Positions 47,078-55,895 of a DNA stretch of 64,000 nucleotides are shown in pieces. Origin of the DNA: a virus; the IMG/VR virus record IMGVR_UViG_3300050014_000073, positions 19,141-83,140 of that record. The stretch is one strand, 5' to 3'. Position numbers and translations under genes: made by a program. Every line of letters begins with the position of its first letter. The first letter of the stretch is position 1. The notes under the pieces are model-generated. The model was not told the origin of the DNA. It was given only the letters and a program-made list of their open reading frames with translations, and searched no databases.

Positions 47078-47713
47078 ATGACTTCCACCTTCATCATTGG
47101 CGGCGGTCCTTCAGCTCAGGAGTTTGACTTCTCAGTCATTGGCAATCATCAGGTCATTCTTGTGAACGGTCACTATCACTTCTGCGTAAAGACTGCGGCT
47201 GCGTTGTTTTCTCTTGACCGCAAGTGGATTCTACGCAGCCGCGATTTTATCACTTCATGGAAGGGACCGAAGTTCCTGGCAACTCCCGTGATGGAATGGC
47301 TCAATCCTCCGATCCCAGGAGTAGCATACCTGAAGACTGACAGCGCGAAGGGTTTGAGCGATGACCCGAATACCGTTCGAGGAAACAACTCCGGCCACGC
47401 AGCCCTGAACCTCGCAGTTCATCAGGGAGCCAAACAGATCTATCTCGTTGGGTTCGACATGGACTCAACAGTAGATTCCCATGAGCACGAGTTCCCGTAC
47501 TGGATCGACGACTTCCGCAAAACAGTTCCATTCCTGGAAGCAAAAGGAATCTCGGTCATCAACTTGAACAAAAACTCTACAATAGACGCCTTCCCGCGAC
47601 TTACGGTTCAGGAAGCAGGAATTGGCCGTTTAGCGATCCTAGGATGCGTTGCAGTTGACAGCCCTATGAAATATACCTTTTCGACCTCTCCGGACTGTCC
47701 TGCGGTCGCCTAG
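47078..47713 (+). CDS. DUF115-like protein (glycan-related), 211 aa
   Basis: FIIGGGPSAQEFDFSVIGNH starts a Rossmann-type fold; GNNSGHAALNLAVHQGAKQI then YLVGFDMDS is the second signature. Homologues are annotated as MAF/DUF115-like, with nucleotide-sugar or flagellin-glycan links. A paralogue is at 49748. Starts directly after the previous stop. Confidence 0.65.
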   Translation: MTSTFIIGGGPSAQEFDFSVIGNHQVILVNGHYHFCVKTAAALFSLDRKWILRSRDFITSWKGPKFLATPVMEWLNPPIPGVAYLKTDSAKGLSDDPNTVRGNNSGHAALNLAVHQGAKQIYLVGFDMDSTVDSHEHEFPYWIDDFRKTVPFLEAKGISVINLNKNSTIDAFPRLTVQEAGIGRLAILGCVAVDSPMKYTFSTSPDCPAVA

Positions 47714-47765
47714 CGAGTCAAAAACAGAGTTCTAGACCGTCTCAGAAGCGTAACGGAGACAAATT

Positions 47766-48242
47766 ATGGCTTATACCTACTCTGGCGACCCTACGACTTC
47801 AGCGAAAGACGAAATTCGTTTTCTCGTTCAGGACACAGGCCCGACGAAATGGTACCTCCAGGACGCCGAAATTAGCTACCAAATCTCATTGGTATCTGGA
47901 ACGCTGCAAAACGCTCCTGCTCAGGGGAACTTCTTGGCGGCTGCTTACTGTGCAGACGCAATCATGGCTCAGTTCTCGAGTCTCGCGGAAAGCAAGGCTG
48001 TCGGTGACTTGAACCTTAGCTATTCGAAGCGAGTTGAGAACTACCAAGCACTAGCTTACCGACTGAGGCAGCGAGCTGCAATTGCTGGAGTTCCGCTAAC
48101 GGTGACGGGTCAGTCTCTGGCAAAGAAGAAAATACTCCTCGGTGATCCGGATGCTACCAAAGCGGAGGTTGTCGTAGACGGAATGAATTACGCCGCCCCT
48201 GCGGACGCCTTACAGGGATCGGATGGAAGCGTAGGACCCTAA
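47766..48242 (+). CDS. Head-tail connector protein
   Basis: A 158-aa helical protein: SAKDEIRFLVQDTGPTKWYL, ADAIMAQFSSLAESKAVGDL, YQALAYRLRQRAAIAG. This is the pattern of gp6/gp15-type adaptors that bind the portal. Position after the capsid genes agrees. Confidence 0.75.
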   Translation: MAYTYSGDPTTSAKDEIRFLVQDTGPTKWYLQDAEISYQISLVSGTLQNAPAQGNFLAAAYCADAIMAQFSSLAESKAVGDLNLSYSKRVENYQALAYRLRQRAAIAGVPLTVTGQSLAKKKILLGDPDATKAEVVVDGMNYAAPADALQGSDGSVGP

Positions 48243-48245
48243 CTT

Positions 48246-48617
48246 ATGCCAGCTTCTTTCGCTTCTGAGTTTGCGGAACTTTGCCAGCAAGTTATCGTGT
48301 GGGAACCGATGACTTCCCGCGATGTTTACGGGAAGCCCATCTATGGCGCTCAGCAGACGTTCCAGGGACGGCGAACGTTTGAGATTAGCCGTATCCCGTT
48401 GAAGCACGGAGGGGCCGGTCCACGAGGTCAGGGCGTTGACGTTATCAGCGATAGTGTAATCTGGATGTTAGCCACTCCGAATATTCGTTATGATGATCTC
48501 GTGTTCGTGCAAGGAGATCAGCCTCCGATTCCTACTGTGTTGAGTGTAGAACGCTATCCTGACGAGACAGGACTGGACGTGTACTCGAAAATCTCCCTCG
48601 GAAGCGCCAATGGCTAG
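48246..48617 (+). CDS. Head closure protein
   Basis: A 123-aa beta-rich protein: VIVWEPMTSRDVYGKPIYGA, then VLSVERYPDETGLDVYSKIS. This resembles gp16/stopper-type proteins of siphoviruses, which plug the connector. Family call based on size, fold and order. Confidence 0.65.
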   Translation: MPASFASEFAELCQQVIVWEPMTSRDVYGKPIYGAQQTFQGRRTFEISRIPLKHGGAGPRGQGVDVISDSVIWMLATPNIRYDDLVFVQGDQPPIPTVLSVERYPDETGLDVYSKISLGSANG

Positions 48618-48888
48618 AGCGCCAAACTACCAGCGTTTCTCTAAGACAGTTCGCTACTACGGTCCTGTCTGGAGACGGCGTCGCCGTCGTGCAATTCGTA
48701 AACACAAGGAACCGGGTGAAGTCCTAGGTCTTCGAATCAAACTCGACTTCGAGACAACGTTCTCGGATAAGTTCAAGGACTCAGTCGAGTGGGCAATTGA
48801 AAACGGATTGCTTACAGAAGATGAAGCCGTAGTAGTCATGGCTGAGACAATCATTGGTGAGTTGGTAGTCGAAAAGGTGAAATCGTAG
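48610..48888 (+). CDS. Small structural-region protein, 92 aa
   Basis: A very basic start (WRRRRRRAIRKHKEPGE) and an amphipathic C-terminal half. It overlaps the genes on both sides. Probably a neck-associated protein; not recognised. Confidence 0.55.
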   Translation: MARAPNYQRFSKTVRYYGPVWRRRRRRAIRKHKEPGEVLGLRIKLDFETTFSDKFKDSVEWAIENGLLTEDEAVVVMAETIIGELVVEKVKS

Positions 48889-49340
48889 TGCCTGCTGACT
48901 TCACGATCAACTTCGGTAAGCTAACGGACCGTCTGAAAGCTGCTATCCCAGCGATGCATGCTGAAGTTGCAAAGGAACTATACCAATTCGCTGAAGAGGT
49001 CATGAAGGACAGCAAAGAAGTCGTTCCCGTTCTGACCGGAGCGTTGATGAACACAGGCAAAGTCCAACCTCCCAAAGATGAAAATGGCATGATCTCAGTT
49101 ACGTTGGGATATGGTGACGAAGCAGTTGGATATGCGCTCTATGTCCATGAAGCTCTTGAAGGCGCTCGTGCTCCTAATCCTAACTGGAGCTGGGCCAAAG
49201 CTGCTGCGAAAGGCCACCCGATAAAGTGGACTCGACCCGGATCAGGTCCTAAGTTCTTGTCCCGTCCGCTTCAGGCCAAACAAGATCAGCTTCCTGGTCG
49301 TGTCCAAGCCGGGATAATGCGGGCACTGAAATCCGTATGA
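48888..49340 (+). CDS. HK97 gp10-like neck protein
   Basis: A 150-aa protein, GTG start. DFTINFGKLTDRLKAAIPAM, then VVPVLTGALMNTGKVQPP (the P---G-L--S signature of the gp10 family), YALYVHEALEG, and KFLSRPLQAKQDQL. It joins head and tail. Confidence 0.82.
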   Translation: MPADFTINFGKLTDRLKAAIPAMHAEVAKELYQFAEEVMKDSKEVVPVLTGALMNTGKVQPPKDENGMISVTLGYGDEAVGYALYVHEALEGARAPNPNWSWAKAAAKGHPIKWTRPGSGPKFLSRPLQAKQDQLPGRVQAGIMRALKSV

Positions 49341-49741
49341 ACTTTCTTTTGGACGACATTTACGCTTACCTGAACGCGAACGGGATTCCTCCGACTGGTT
49401 GGGTCCTGTATGAGGGATTTTTTGCAGACGACCAGGACCAGGTGATTGCTATCTTTGACACAGGAGGGATGCCGTTCGATACGATGGCTCGAGAATATGA
49501 ACACGTTACGTTCCAAGTCCGCTGTCGTGCTTCTAAGCTCGATTACGTGACTTGTAGAACAATGTGGCAGACAGTCTTCAACCTACTTCAAGATGCGCAT
49601 CAGACTTCCGGATCGCCACTGCTATTGCCGGGATACGCACTGATACAATGTTTGCATGCTGGCCCGCTCACGTTTTTAGATGATAAAGGCCGACCGAATA
49701 GCACTATGAATTTCCGTGTCTACAAGACCCGAACGGTATAA
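49337..49741 (+). CDS. Tail terminator / minor capsid-type protein, 134 aa
   Basis: MNFLLDDIYAYLNANGIPPT, GFFADDQDQVIAIFDTGG, VTFQVRCRASKLDYVTCRTM and a closing MNFRVYKTRTV. The pattern fits the small tail-completion proteins after gp10. Four-base overlap with gp10. Confidence 0.75.
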   Translation: MNFLLDDIYAYLNANGIPPTGWVLYEGFFADDQDQVIAIFDTGGMPFDTMAREYEHVTFQVRCRASKLDYVTCRTMWQTVFNLLQDAHQTSGSPLLLPGYALIQCLHAGPLTFLDDKGRPNSTMNFRVYKTRTV

Positions 49742-49747
49742 TTAGGT

Positions 49748-50422
49748 ATGATCTATACAGTTCCCAAATCTTGGCAAGGTGAAACTTGCGTCATTCTTGC
49801 AGGCGGTCCTTCACTTCGAGACTTCTCGCGATTCCCATCTTGGATTACTGACAGTAAATGCCGAGTCATTGCAATCAATGACTCCTGGCGCCTCTGGCCC
49901 TACTCTGATGTCTGCTACTTCTGCGATCCGCAGTGGTGGCAGTATCAGTTAGCGAAGAACCTTCGGGACAAACCAACCGGGACGTTCAGCTTCCATGATG
50001 CGATCTACAAGGAGTTCTGGATCTCCACTGCTCCCGGTTTTGAGCATCATCCACAAGTTCACACTCTCAAGTTCAACGGACAGACAGGTCTCTCAACTGA
50101 CCCGACAGCTCTTCATCATGGATCGAACAGTGGATTTGCCTGCATCAACCTTGCCGCGCTTTTCGGAGCCAAGCGGATTGTCCTTCTCGGATATGACATG
50201 AAATGCGACAAGACAGGACGGACCCACTGGCACGATGAACCAAGACCCGATGGCTTCGCAAGGGTTCTCGAACAGTCAATGCTTCCTCTTTTCAGTACTC
50301 TCGTCACACCGTTGGAGGAAGCTGGAGTTGAAGTTATCAACGCAACTCCCGATTCGGCGCTTACCTGTTGGAAATACCAACCTCTCGAAGAGGCTCTGCA
50401 ACTCACTTCAATCAAGGAGTAA
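49748..50422 (+). CDS. DUF115-like protein, paralogue of 47078, 224 aa
   Basis: CVILAGGPSLRDFSRFPSWI and SNSGFACINLAALFGAKRIV, LLGYDMKCDKTG repeat the two signatures of the gene at 47078. The start follows GTATAATTAGGT. It opens the main stretch of glycan-related genes inserted among neck and tail genes. Confidence 0.65.
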   Translation: MIYTVPKSWQGETCVILAGGPSLRDFSRFPSWITDSKCRVIAINDSWRLWPYSDVCYFCDPQWWQYQLAKNLRDKPTGTFSFHDAIYKEFWISTAPGFEHHPQVHTLKFNGQTGLSTDPTALHHGSNSGFACINLAALFGAKRIVLLGYDMKCDKTGRTHWHDEPRPDGFARVLEQSMLPLFSTLVTPLEEAGVEVINATPDSALTCWKYQPLEEALQLTSIKE

Positions 50423-50426
50423 TATC

Positions 50427-50672
50427 ATGGCGACTGAGACACAAATTGGCAACGGATTTCGACGGAACATGACTACGTTTGGTTCCAGGAATTTCGAGGA
50501 TTCAGGGACGGTTCAGTATGCATCAAACCGTCCAAACCTCTGGTTCATGGGGTCCTACTACAACAAAGGCGTAACGCTGACTTTCGATGTTGGAGGAACG
50601 TCGTACAGCAAGGCAGCGATCCACTATCTCCGGCTGTATTGGGACAATCGGTGGATTCTCCCGCTCACCTAA
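50427..50672 (+). CDS. Small beta-rich protein, 81 aa
   Basis: Start 50427 after AAGGAGT. MATETQIGNGFRRNMTTFGS, then GVTLTFDVGGTSYSKAAIHY. May be a virion surface protein. Not recognised. Confidence 0.55.
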   Translation: MATETQIGNGFRRNMTTFGSRNFEDSGTVQYASNRPNLWFMGSYYNKGVTLTFDVGGTSYSKAAIHYLRLYWDNRWILPLT

Positions 50673-50678
50673 ACTACC

Positions 50679-51431
50679 ATGTCTGTCTGGCTTGTACTTC
50701 CTAGCAAACGTCCCATTGAGCAGTGCCGTCCAGTATTTGAAGCCTGGCGAAGCATGGGATACGAAGTTGCTATTCAGCGCGATGAAGGAGAATGGTGGTC
50801 TGGATCGGTCTGCAATAAGTTTGCGGCAGTAGTGTTTCAACGGGCTTACGCAGGCTACGCAGAAGCAGTGAATTATCTTTCCAAGCTAATCCTTCGAGAT
50901 AACCCTGATTGCGACTGGGTCGTTACTGCGGGTGACGATACGTATCCTGACCCGAAAAAGCAGGCAGATGAAATTGCAGAAGAATGTACGGAGTACTTTT
51001 CAGCGCATTCGCACCATTCTCATGGAGCAACTTTCGGGGTCATGCAGCCCACCGGTGATCCTTGGTGCGATAGCAAAGGCCGAATCATCGAACGTATTGC
51101 TGGAAGTCCATGGATGGGGCGTGAGTGGTGCCTTCGCGCAAACCAAGGACGTGGTCCTCAGTGGCCGGAGTATACTCACATGTTCGCCGACGAAGAACTC
51201 CAACTTGTAGCTCAAAAGTTAGGAGTCTTCTGGCAGCGTCCTGATCTCACTCACCGTCATGATCACTGGACGCGAGAGAACAACCGTTCAGTTTCTTCCA
51301 GTCAGGCGAAGAAGCCTATGCCGCAGTTCTTAGCGGAAGCTTACAGCCGTGAGCACTGGGACAAGTACAAAGCAATCTTCCTCGCTCGTCGCGCACAAGG
51401 TTTTCCTGGTTCCGATCCTCTTTCTGTGTAA
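50679..51431 (+). CDS. GT-A glycosyltransferase-like protein, 250 aa
   Basis: WLVLPSKRPIEQCRPVFEAW is the first Rossmann strand; CDWVVTAGDDTYPDPKKQ has a DD metal site (about 88-89); a later H-D-W (LTHRHDHWTREN) may finish the active site. Acceptor unknown. Part of the glycan cluster. Confidence 0.65.
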   Translation: MSVWLVLPSKRPIEQCRPVFEAWRSMGYEVAIQRDEGEWWSGSVCNKFAAVVFQRAYAGYAEAVNYLSKLILRDNPDCDWVVTAGDDTYPDPKKQADEIAEECTEYFSAHSHHSHGATFGVMQPTGDPWCDSKGRIIERIAGSPWMGREWCLRANQGRGPQWPEYTHMFADEELQLVAQKLGVFWQRPDLTHRHDHWTRENNRSVSSSQAKKPMPQFLAEAYSREHWDKYKAIFLARRAQGFPGSDPLSV

Positions 51432-51437
51432 AGTAAC

Positions 51438-52145
51438 ATGAAAGTCATCATCTGCACGCTAGCTCTTGGTGAGAACTATGTGCGCGGCGTCTGGCGTATG
51501 CGACAGACGTTTCGTAGTATCTCTCCGGGATATGAGTTGCAGACTTGGGTTGAGACTCTTCCTCTAGGTTCCCCAAATAATCAAGGAGAGTTCGCAGCAT
51601 ACTGCGCCAAGCCCTTCGTGTTAGGAGCAGCAAAGGATTCCGGAGCGGACATCGGAATCCTTCTCGACGCAGCTTTTGTTCCTATCCGGAGTATTCAGCC
51701 ACTTGTAGATTTCATTGCAGAGAGGGGATACTACTTCTGTGACAACGGGTTCAATGTTGGACAGTGGTCGACAGATCGCGCATTGGAGATGCTTAACTTT
51801 ACACGCAAGACGGCGTTTACGATCCCTGAGATTTCAAGCTACTGTGTAGGATTAGATTTCCGAGTTCCTCGTAGCGTGTTCCTTCTTCAAGACTGGAAAA
51901 CGACCTGGCCTGCAATTCCCGGTCCGCATACGAACGAGAACGCGGGTGACATGTCAATGAAGCAAAGAGAAGTTGGGTTCTGTTCGAGCGATCCACGTTG
52001 CTTAGGACATCGTCACGATCAGACTACGCTCTCGCTTCTTGCATATCGTGCAGGAATGCTAGAACGTACTCCCCGCCCGATCTTCACGGCTTATGCAGGG
52101 AGCGAAACTGAACAGACGGTTCTTGTAAACAGAGGGTGTAGTTAG
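51438..52145 (+). CDS. Glycosyltransferase-like protein, 235 aa
   Basis: VIICTLALGENYVRGVWRMR, then GADIGILLDAAFVPIRSIQP in which the expected DxD is LLDAA, so the metal site is weak. GHRHDQTTLSLLAYRAG is the C-terminal HDQ segment of GT8-type or sialyl-like enzymes. Possibly inactive or metal-independent. Confidence 0.55.
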   Translation: MKVIICTLALGENYVRGVWRMRQTFRSISPGYELQTWVETLPLGSPNNQGEFAAYCAKPFVLGAAKDSGADIGILLDAAFVPIRSIQPLVDFIAERGYYFCDNGFNVGQWSTDRALEMLNFTRKTAFTIPEISSYCVGLDFRVPRSVFLLQDWKTTWPAIPGPHTNENAGDMSMKQREVGFCSSDPRCLGHRHDQTTLSLLAYRAGMLERTPRPIFTAYAGSETEQTVLVNRGCS

Positions 52146-52624
52146 TGGACGAGAACGAGCATCTTCTTTGGGGGTCGCATCTGCCACCCTTGGCTGCTTG
52201 CTTAGGGGCTACCTCCGGTCCCGTCTTGGAGATTGGGTCAGGGATATTCTCTACCCCAGTGCTTCATGCCTACTGTCGAGGTGCCGGTCGGGTATTTATT
52301 TCAGTGGAGGAGCATCCACAGTGGGTAGAGAAGATGCGGGACTTTGGTGTTCGGTTCTTGGAGTATGACAAACTAGGCGAGCTTCCCCGCCTTTCATGGT
52401 CCGTTGTCTTTATCGACCACTCCCCTGGCTTTCGCCGCGCTCAGGACGCCATATTGTTTCGGGACTCAGCGGAGTTCATTGTGATTCATGATTGGATCTC
52501 TTCTGAGGTTCAGCGTCCTTTCGATAACCAGCTTGACCAATGGAAATATCGGTATGTTTGGCCAGAGATAGCGCCAAGCCCCGGAACAATCATCTTGAGC
52601 AATACTCGCGAAATCCTTGTATGA
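52145..52624 (+). CDS. SAM-dependent methyltransferase, 159 aa
   Basis: GTG start. PVLEIGSGIFSTPVLHAYC is motif I (GxGxxST) and VFISVEEHPQWVEKM is motif II with an acidic end (E). SWSVVFIDHSPGFRR gives motif IV. A class I fold, likely acting on sugar or small molecule in the glycan pathway. Confidence 0.7.
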   Translation: MDENEHLLWGSHLPPLAACLGATSGPVLEIGSGIFSTPVLHAYCRGAGRVFISVEEHPQWVEKMRDFGVRFLEYDKLGELPRLSWSVVFIDHSPGFRRAQDAILFRDSAEFIVIHDWISSEVQRPFDNQLDQWKYRYVWPEIAPSPGTIILSNTREILV

Positions 52625-53262
52625 GCCGAATATTTTTAGACTGGAATCTTGGTTTGGGGGATGCGATTCTCTGTAACGGCCTGGTCCGTGAGCTGGCCAA
52701 GAACCATGAGTTTATCGTTCTTCCCGTCAAGCATTCTTTGGAACTTAGCGTCAGACAATTGTTTTCCGATTTGAAGAACGTAGCTTATCTTCCGGTGGAC
52801 GGAGACAGTGTCAGGGAGGTCGAAGGACTGACGACTCTAAGAATCGGACTGCATGCTCATCCCCCACCACGGACAATATATTTCGACGAGGGTTTCTATA
52901 TGCTAGCCGGAGTTCCGTATGACTGCCGGTGGTCGAGTTTCCAGGTCCCCTCTCCTCCTGATCCTCTCTCTGACCGTCCACAGTGTTTAGTAGCGGAAGA
53001 ATGGAGTGGGGGTCACTGCTCCATTCCAGTAGAGGGATTGCGTCTCGATTCCAAACGGACTCCTGTTCTTACCAATTGGATTCCGGTAATTCAAGCTGCG
53101 GAGGAGATTCACTGTATTGACTCGGCTCCGATGCATCTGATAGAGTCCGTTCCCACAAAAGCACGGTTGTTCTTTTGGAATGAGCTGCGGAAAGGCTCTA
53201 ACTTCGCCCGTCGAAAAGCTTGGAGATACCGGGGGCTGATTGAAGGCTGGATGAATGCGTGA
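52621..53262 (+). CDS. GT-B glycosyltransferase, GT9/heptosyltransferase-like, 213 aa
   Basis: Start 52621 overlapping the previous stop. RIFLDWNLGLGDAILCNGLV is the classic GLGD start of GT9 enzymes. The second half (CLVAEEWSGGHCS, EIHCIDSAPMHLIESV) keeps the D-(S)APMH motif. It is shorter than bacterial heptosyltransferases. Confidence 0.72.
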   Translation: MSRIFLDWNLGLGDAILCNGLVRELAKNHEFIVLPVKHSLELSVRQLFSDLKNVAYLPVDGDSVREVEGLTTLRIGLHAHPPPRTIYFDEGFYMLAGVPYDCRWSSFQVPSPPDPLSDRPQCLVAEEWSGGHCSIPVEGLRLDSKRTPVLTNWIPVIQAAEEIHCIDSAPMHLIESVPTKARLFFWNELRKGSNFARRKAWRYRGLIEGWMNA

Positions 53263-54134
53263 ACCTGATTGCTACCATGCCGTGTCGTAATGAAGAATGG
53301 TGTCTAGGACTGACTCTTCAGGCCATCCTTCAGTGGGTGGACACAGTAGTGGTTCTCGACCATGCGAGTACAGATCATTCCCGAGAGATCATCCAGGAAA
53401 TCCAGAACGAGAATCGGAACCGTGTCGTCTTCCTTACCGACGACGATCCTACCTGGCACGAAATGGCTCATCGACAGCGGATGCTAGAGGAAGCAAGGAA
53501 GCAGGGAGCGACTCACATTGCTCTCATCGACGCAGACGAAATCCTTACAAGCAACCTTGTAAGCAGCGCACATCGACGGATTACTTCTGTATGTGCGGAC
53601 ATCACAGTCGAGTTTCCTTGGCTCTGCTTGAGCAAGTCTACTGATCGAGTATACGCAGCTGGAACTTGGGGTGGGTCTTTTGTCTCAACAGCGTTCTGTG
53701 ATTTCCCACATCTCCACTGGTCAAGCACTGAACGAAACGGATATGACTTCCACCGGCGTCATCCTCTCGGAAGAGATACCGGGCCGTTGCGGTTCTTCGC
53801 AGACCGTTCAGCAGGCGTAATGCATCTTCAGTTTGTCAATGATCGAAGGCTCCGTGCTAAGCAGTATCTCTACCAATTAACCGAGCGCCTTCGCTGGCCG
53901 AATCGTGAACCAATTCCGGAGACTCGAAAGCGGTATACGTTCACTGTTGAGCAATCCGAGAGTATTCAGACAAAACAGGTTCCAGCAGACTGGTGGAACG
54001 GATACGAAAACCTGATGCAGTTCTTACAAGTGGATGCTGAACCTTGGCAGTTGTTGGAGTGCCATCGGCTGCTGAAAGAAAATCCAGGACTCGGAACGGG
54101 CTTGAATGATTTTGGAGTGATGGAGGATCTATGA
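53259..54134 (+). CDS. GT2-type glycosyltransferase, 291 aa
   Basis: GTG start overlapping the previous stop. MNLIATMPCRNEEWCLGLTL, VVVLDHASTDHSREII, and THIALIDADEILTS (DxD) are the GT-A/GT2 motifs in order. The acceptor site region is present. An active inverting transferase is likely. Confidence 0.8.
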   Translation: MNLIATMPCRNEEWCLGLTLQAILQWVDTVVVLDHASTDHSREIIQEIQNENRNRVVFLTDDDPTWHEMAHRQRMLEEARKQGATHIALIDADEILTSNLVSSAHRRITSVCADITVEFPWLCLSKSTDRVYAAGTWGGSFVSTAFCDFPHLHWSSTERNGYDFHRRHPLGRDTGPLRFFADRSAGVMHLQFVNDRRLRAKQYLYQLTERLRWPNREPIPETRKRYTFTVEQSESIQTKQVPADWWNGYENLMQFLQVDAEPWQLLECHRLLKENPGLGTGLNDFGVMEDL

Positions 54135-54325
54135 GTTCTATGTTAACGACGTTACTACTTGCTGACTCAGTGAAGAAAGGCGGACCAGGTTCCGGTCCAC
54201 ATCCTGGGAGTGGAGGCAAGAGTCGGGAAGAAGTAGTTCATAACGGATATCATACTCCAGTCAGTACCGTAGTGAACGGCGCAAAGCAGAATTACTCCAG
54301 CGTACCAATTGGTCCAATTAAGTAA
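54131..54325 (+). CDS. 64-aa protein with the GGPGSGP head module
   Basis: MSSMLTTLLLADSVKKGGPG repeats the start of the gene at 46655; the rest (YHTPVSTVVNGAKQNYSSV) differs. Overlaps the glycosyltransferase by 4 bases. A duplicated short module within the glycan block. Confidence 0.6.
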   Translation: MSSMLTTLLLADSVKKGGPGSGPHPGSGGKSREEVVHNGYHTPVSTVVNGAKQNYSSVPIGPIK

Positions 54326-54327
54326 CA

Positions 54328-55071
54328 ATGAAATTCTCCGTCACAGCTTTCATGTGTGTGTTCAACGAGGCAGACATTTTGCCTTGGACGATTCGTCATC
54401 TCATTGCTCAGGGAGTTGACGTTCACGTCATCGACAATTGGTCTAGCGATGCTAGTCCTGCGATTGCACAGAGTTTTCCGTTGATTGGATGGGAACGGTT
54501 TCCAGCGGACGGCCCTTCAAAGTATTTCTCCTTGCGAGCACTCTTGCATCGAGTTGAAGACTTAGCTGAAGTATCGAAAGCAAACTGGTGCGTTCATCAT
54601 GACGCGGACGAAATCCGTCGATCAAATGTTCCTGGTGAAAGACTTGTCGAAGCGTACCAGCGATCTGCCTACGAAGGCTACAACGCCGTCAACCACCGGA
54701 CCTATGTCTTCTATCCGACGGACGAAGGCTACCAAGGCAACCCCGAAAACTATTTCCGATACTACACCGACGACACGATGCGAAGGATCAATGCCTGGCA
54801 GAACTCCGGGCATACTGGACGAGTTGATCTAGCTTCCACCGGAGGACATGCTGTCAGATTCCCACGAATGCAAGTCCATCCGCAAAAACTCATCTTGAAG
54901 CACTACCCAATTCGCAACTCCGTTCAAGGGGAACGCAAGGTCATTCATGAACGACTGGAACGTTATGATCCAGTGGAATTGAAGATGGGCTGGCACGTTC
55001 AATACACGGATCAGCAGTGGATCCGAAATCCTGCTTCTCTGAGTCTCTATAGCGGGCCGGACGGCGGGTAG
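54328..55071 (+). CDS. GT2/GT92-like glycosyltransferase, 247 aa
   Basis: FSVTAFMCVFNEADILPWTI, VHVIDNWSSDASPAIA and WCVHHDADEIRRS (DADE) are intact. GGHAVRFPRMQVHPQKL and LKHYPIRNSVQGERK resemble GT92/DUF23 ends. Expected to transfer a sugar from a nucleotide donor. Confidence 0.78.
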   Translation: MKFSVTAFMCVFNEADILPWTIRHLIAQGVDVHVIDNWSSDASPAIAQSFPLIGWERFPADGPSKYFSLRALLHRVEDLAEVSKANWCVHHDADEIRRSNVPGERLVEAYQRSAYEGYNAVNHRTYVFYPTDEGYQGNPENYFRYYTDDTMRRINAWQNSGHTGRVDLASTGGHAVRFPRMQVHPQKLILKHYPIRNSVQGERKVIHERLERYDPVELKMGWHVQYTDQQWIRNPASLSLYSGPDGG

Positions 55072-55098
55072 GTATAAAACCCCCAGCTAATCCGTCCG

Positions 55099-55132
55099 AG
55101 ACTGTCCTAGCGACCCGTAGCACTCAGTTTTA
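55099..55132 (-). repeat. Intergenic repeat, type A, inverted
   Basis: 55099-55121 is the exact reverse complement of 22560-22582, and 55106-55132 that of 34081-34107. It is the only feature in the gap 55072-55169. Confidence 0.8.
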
Positions 55133-55169
55133 GGTCTCCTACGCGCTAAAACGGACGTAAAAACCCAAA

Positions 55170-55895
55170 ATGAGCAATGGAGCCACCTTAATCACCGCTA
55201 CGGGAGGGCGACCGGAGGCTTTTCGGTTATGCCTCCGGTGGATGGAACGTCAGACCTGGAAGGATCCAATTCAGTGGATTGTAGTTGACGACTTTGAAGC
55301 TCCAAGTGAAGTTCCTCCGTTCCTGAAAGGCAATCCGGTTCTTTGTCTCCGACCGAAGCCCTTTTGGAAATTCGGACAGAACACTCTCGCACGGAATCTT
55401 CTCACGGCAATTCCTCATGTTGCACATGGAAGAGTTCTGTTCATCGAAGATGATGATTGGTATGCTCCCGACTATATTGCGTTCATGATGGGACGGTTGG
55501 AACATCAAGATGTTGTCGGAGAAACTCGCGCTCATTACTATCATCTTCCGACACGACGCGGTTCAATACTGAAAAACCTTTTCCATGCAAGTCTCTGCCA
55601 GACGGGAATCAAGTCAGAACTGCTTTCTACACTGAAACAAATCTGTGAGACCCCGGCTGGAAACTTCTTCGACGTGCGGCTTTGGTCGAACGCAATTGCT
55701 GATGAGGATGTAATCACGGATCTTGTCGAGAGTACTCGCTGCATCGGAATCAAGGGTCTTCCGGGACGGCCAGGAATTGGAGTTGGTCACCGTCCTGATC
55801 TAATGCGTGAGGGCTGGACGAAAGATGCTGATCTTTCCCTTCTACGAAGTTGGATTGGGGATGACGTGGAAGCATATCGTGAGTTTCTAAGATGA
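55170..55895 (+). CDS. GT2-type glycosyltransferase, 241 aa
   Basis: ATLITATGGRPEAFRLCLRW, QWIVVDDFEAPSEV and RVLFIEDDDWYAPDYIAFMM (EDDDW) are typical GT2 motifs. Last glycosyltransferase before the tail genes; overlaps the next start by 4 bases. Confidence 0.78.
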   Translation: MSNGATLITATGGRPEAFRLCLRWMERQTWKDPIQWIVVDDFEAPSEVPPFLKGNPVLCLRPKPFWKFGQNTLARNLLTAIPHVAHGRVLFIEDDDWYAPDYIAFMMGRLEHQDVVGETRAHYYHLPTRRGSILKNLFHASLCQTGIKSELLSTLKQICETPAGNFFDVRLWSNAIADEDVITDLVESTRCIGIKGLPGRPGIGVGHRPDLMREGWTKDADLSLLRSWIGDDVEAYREFLR

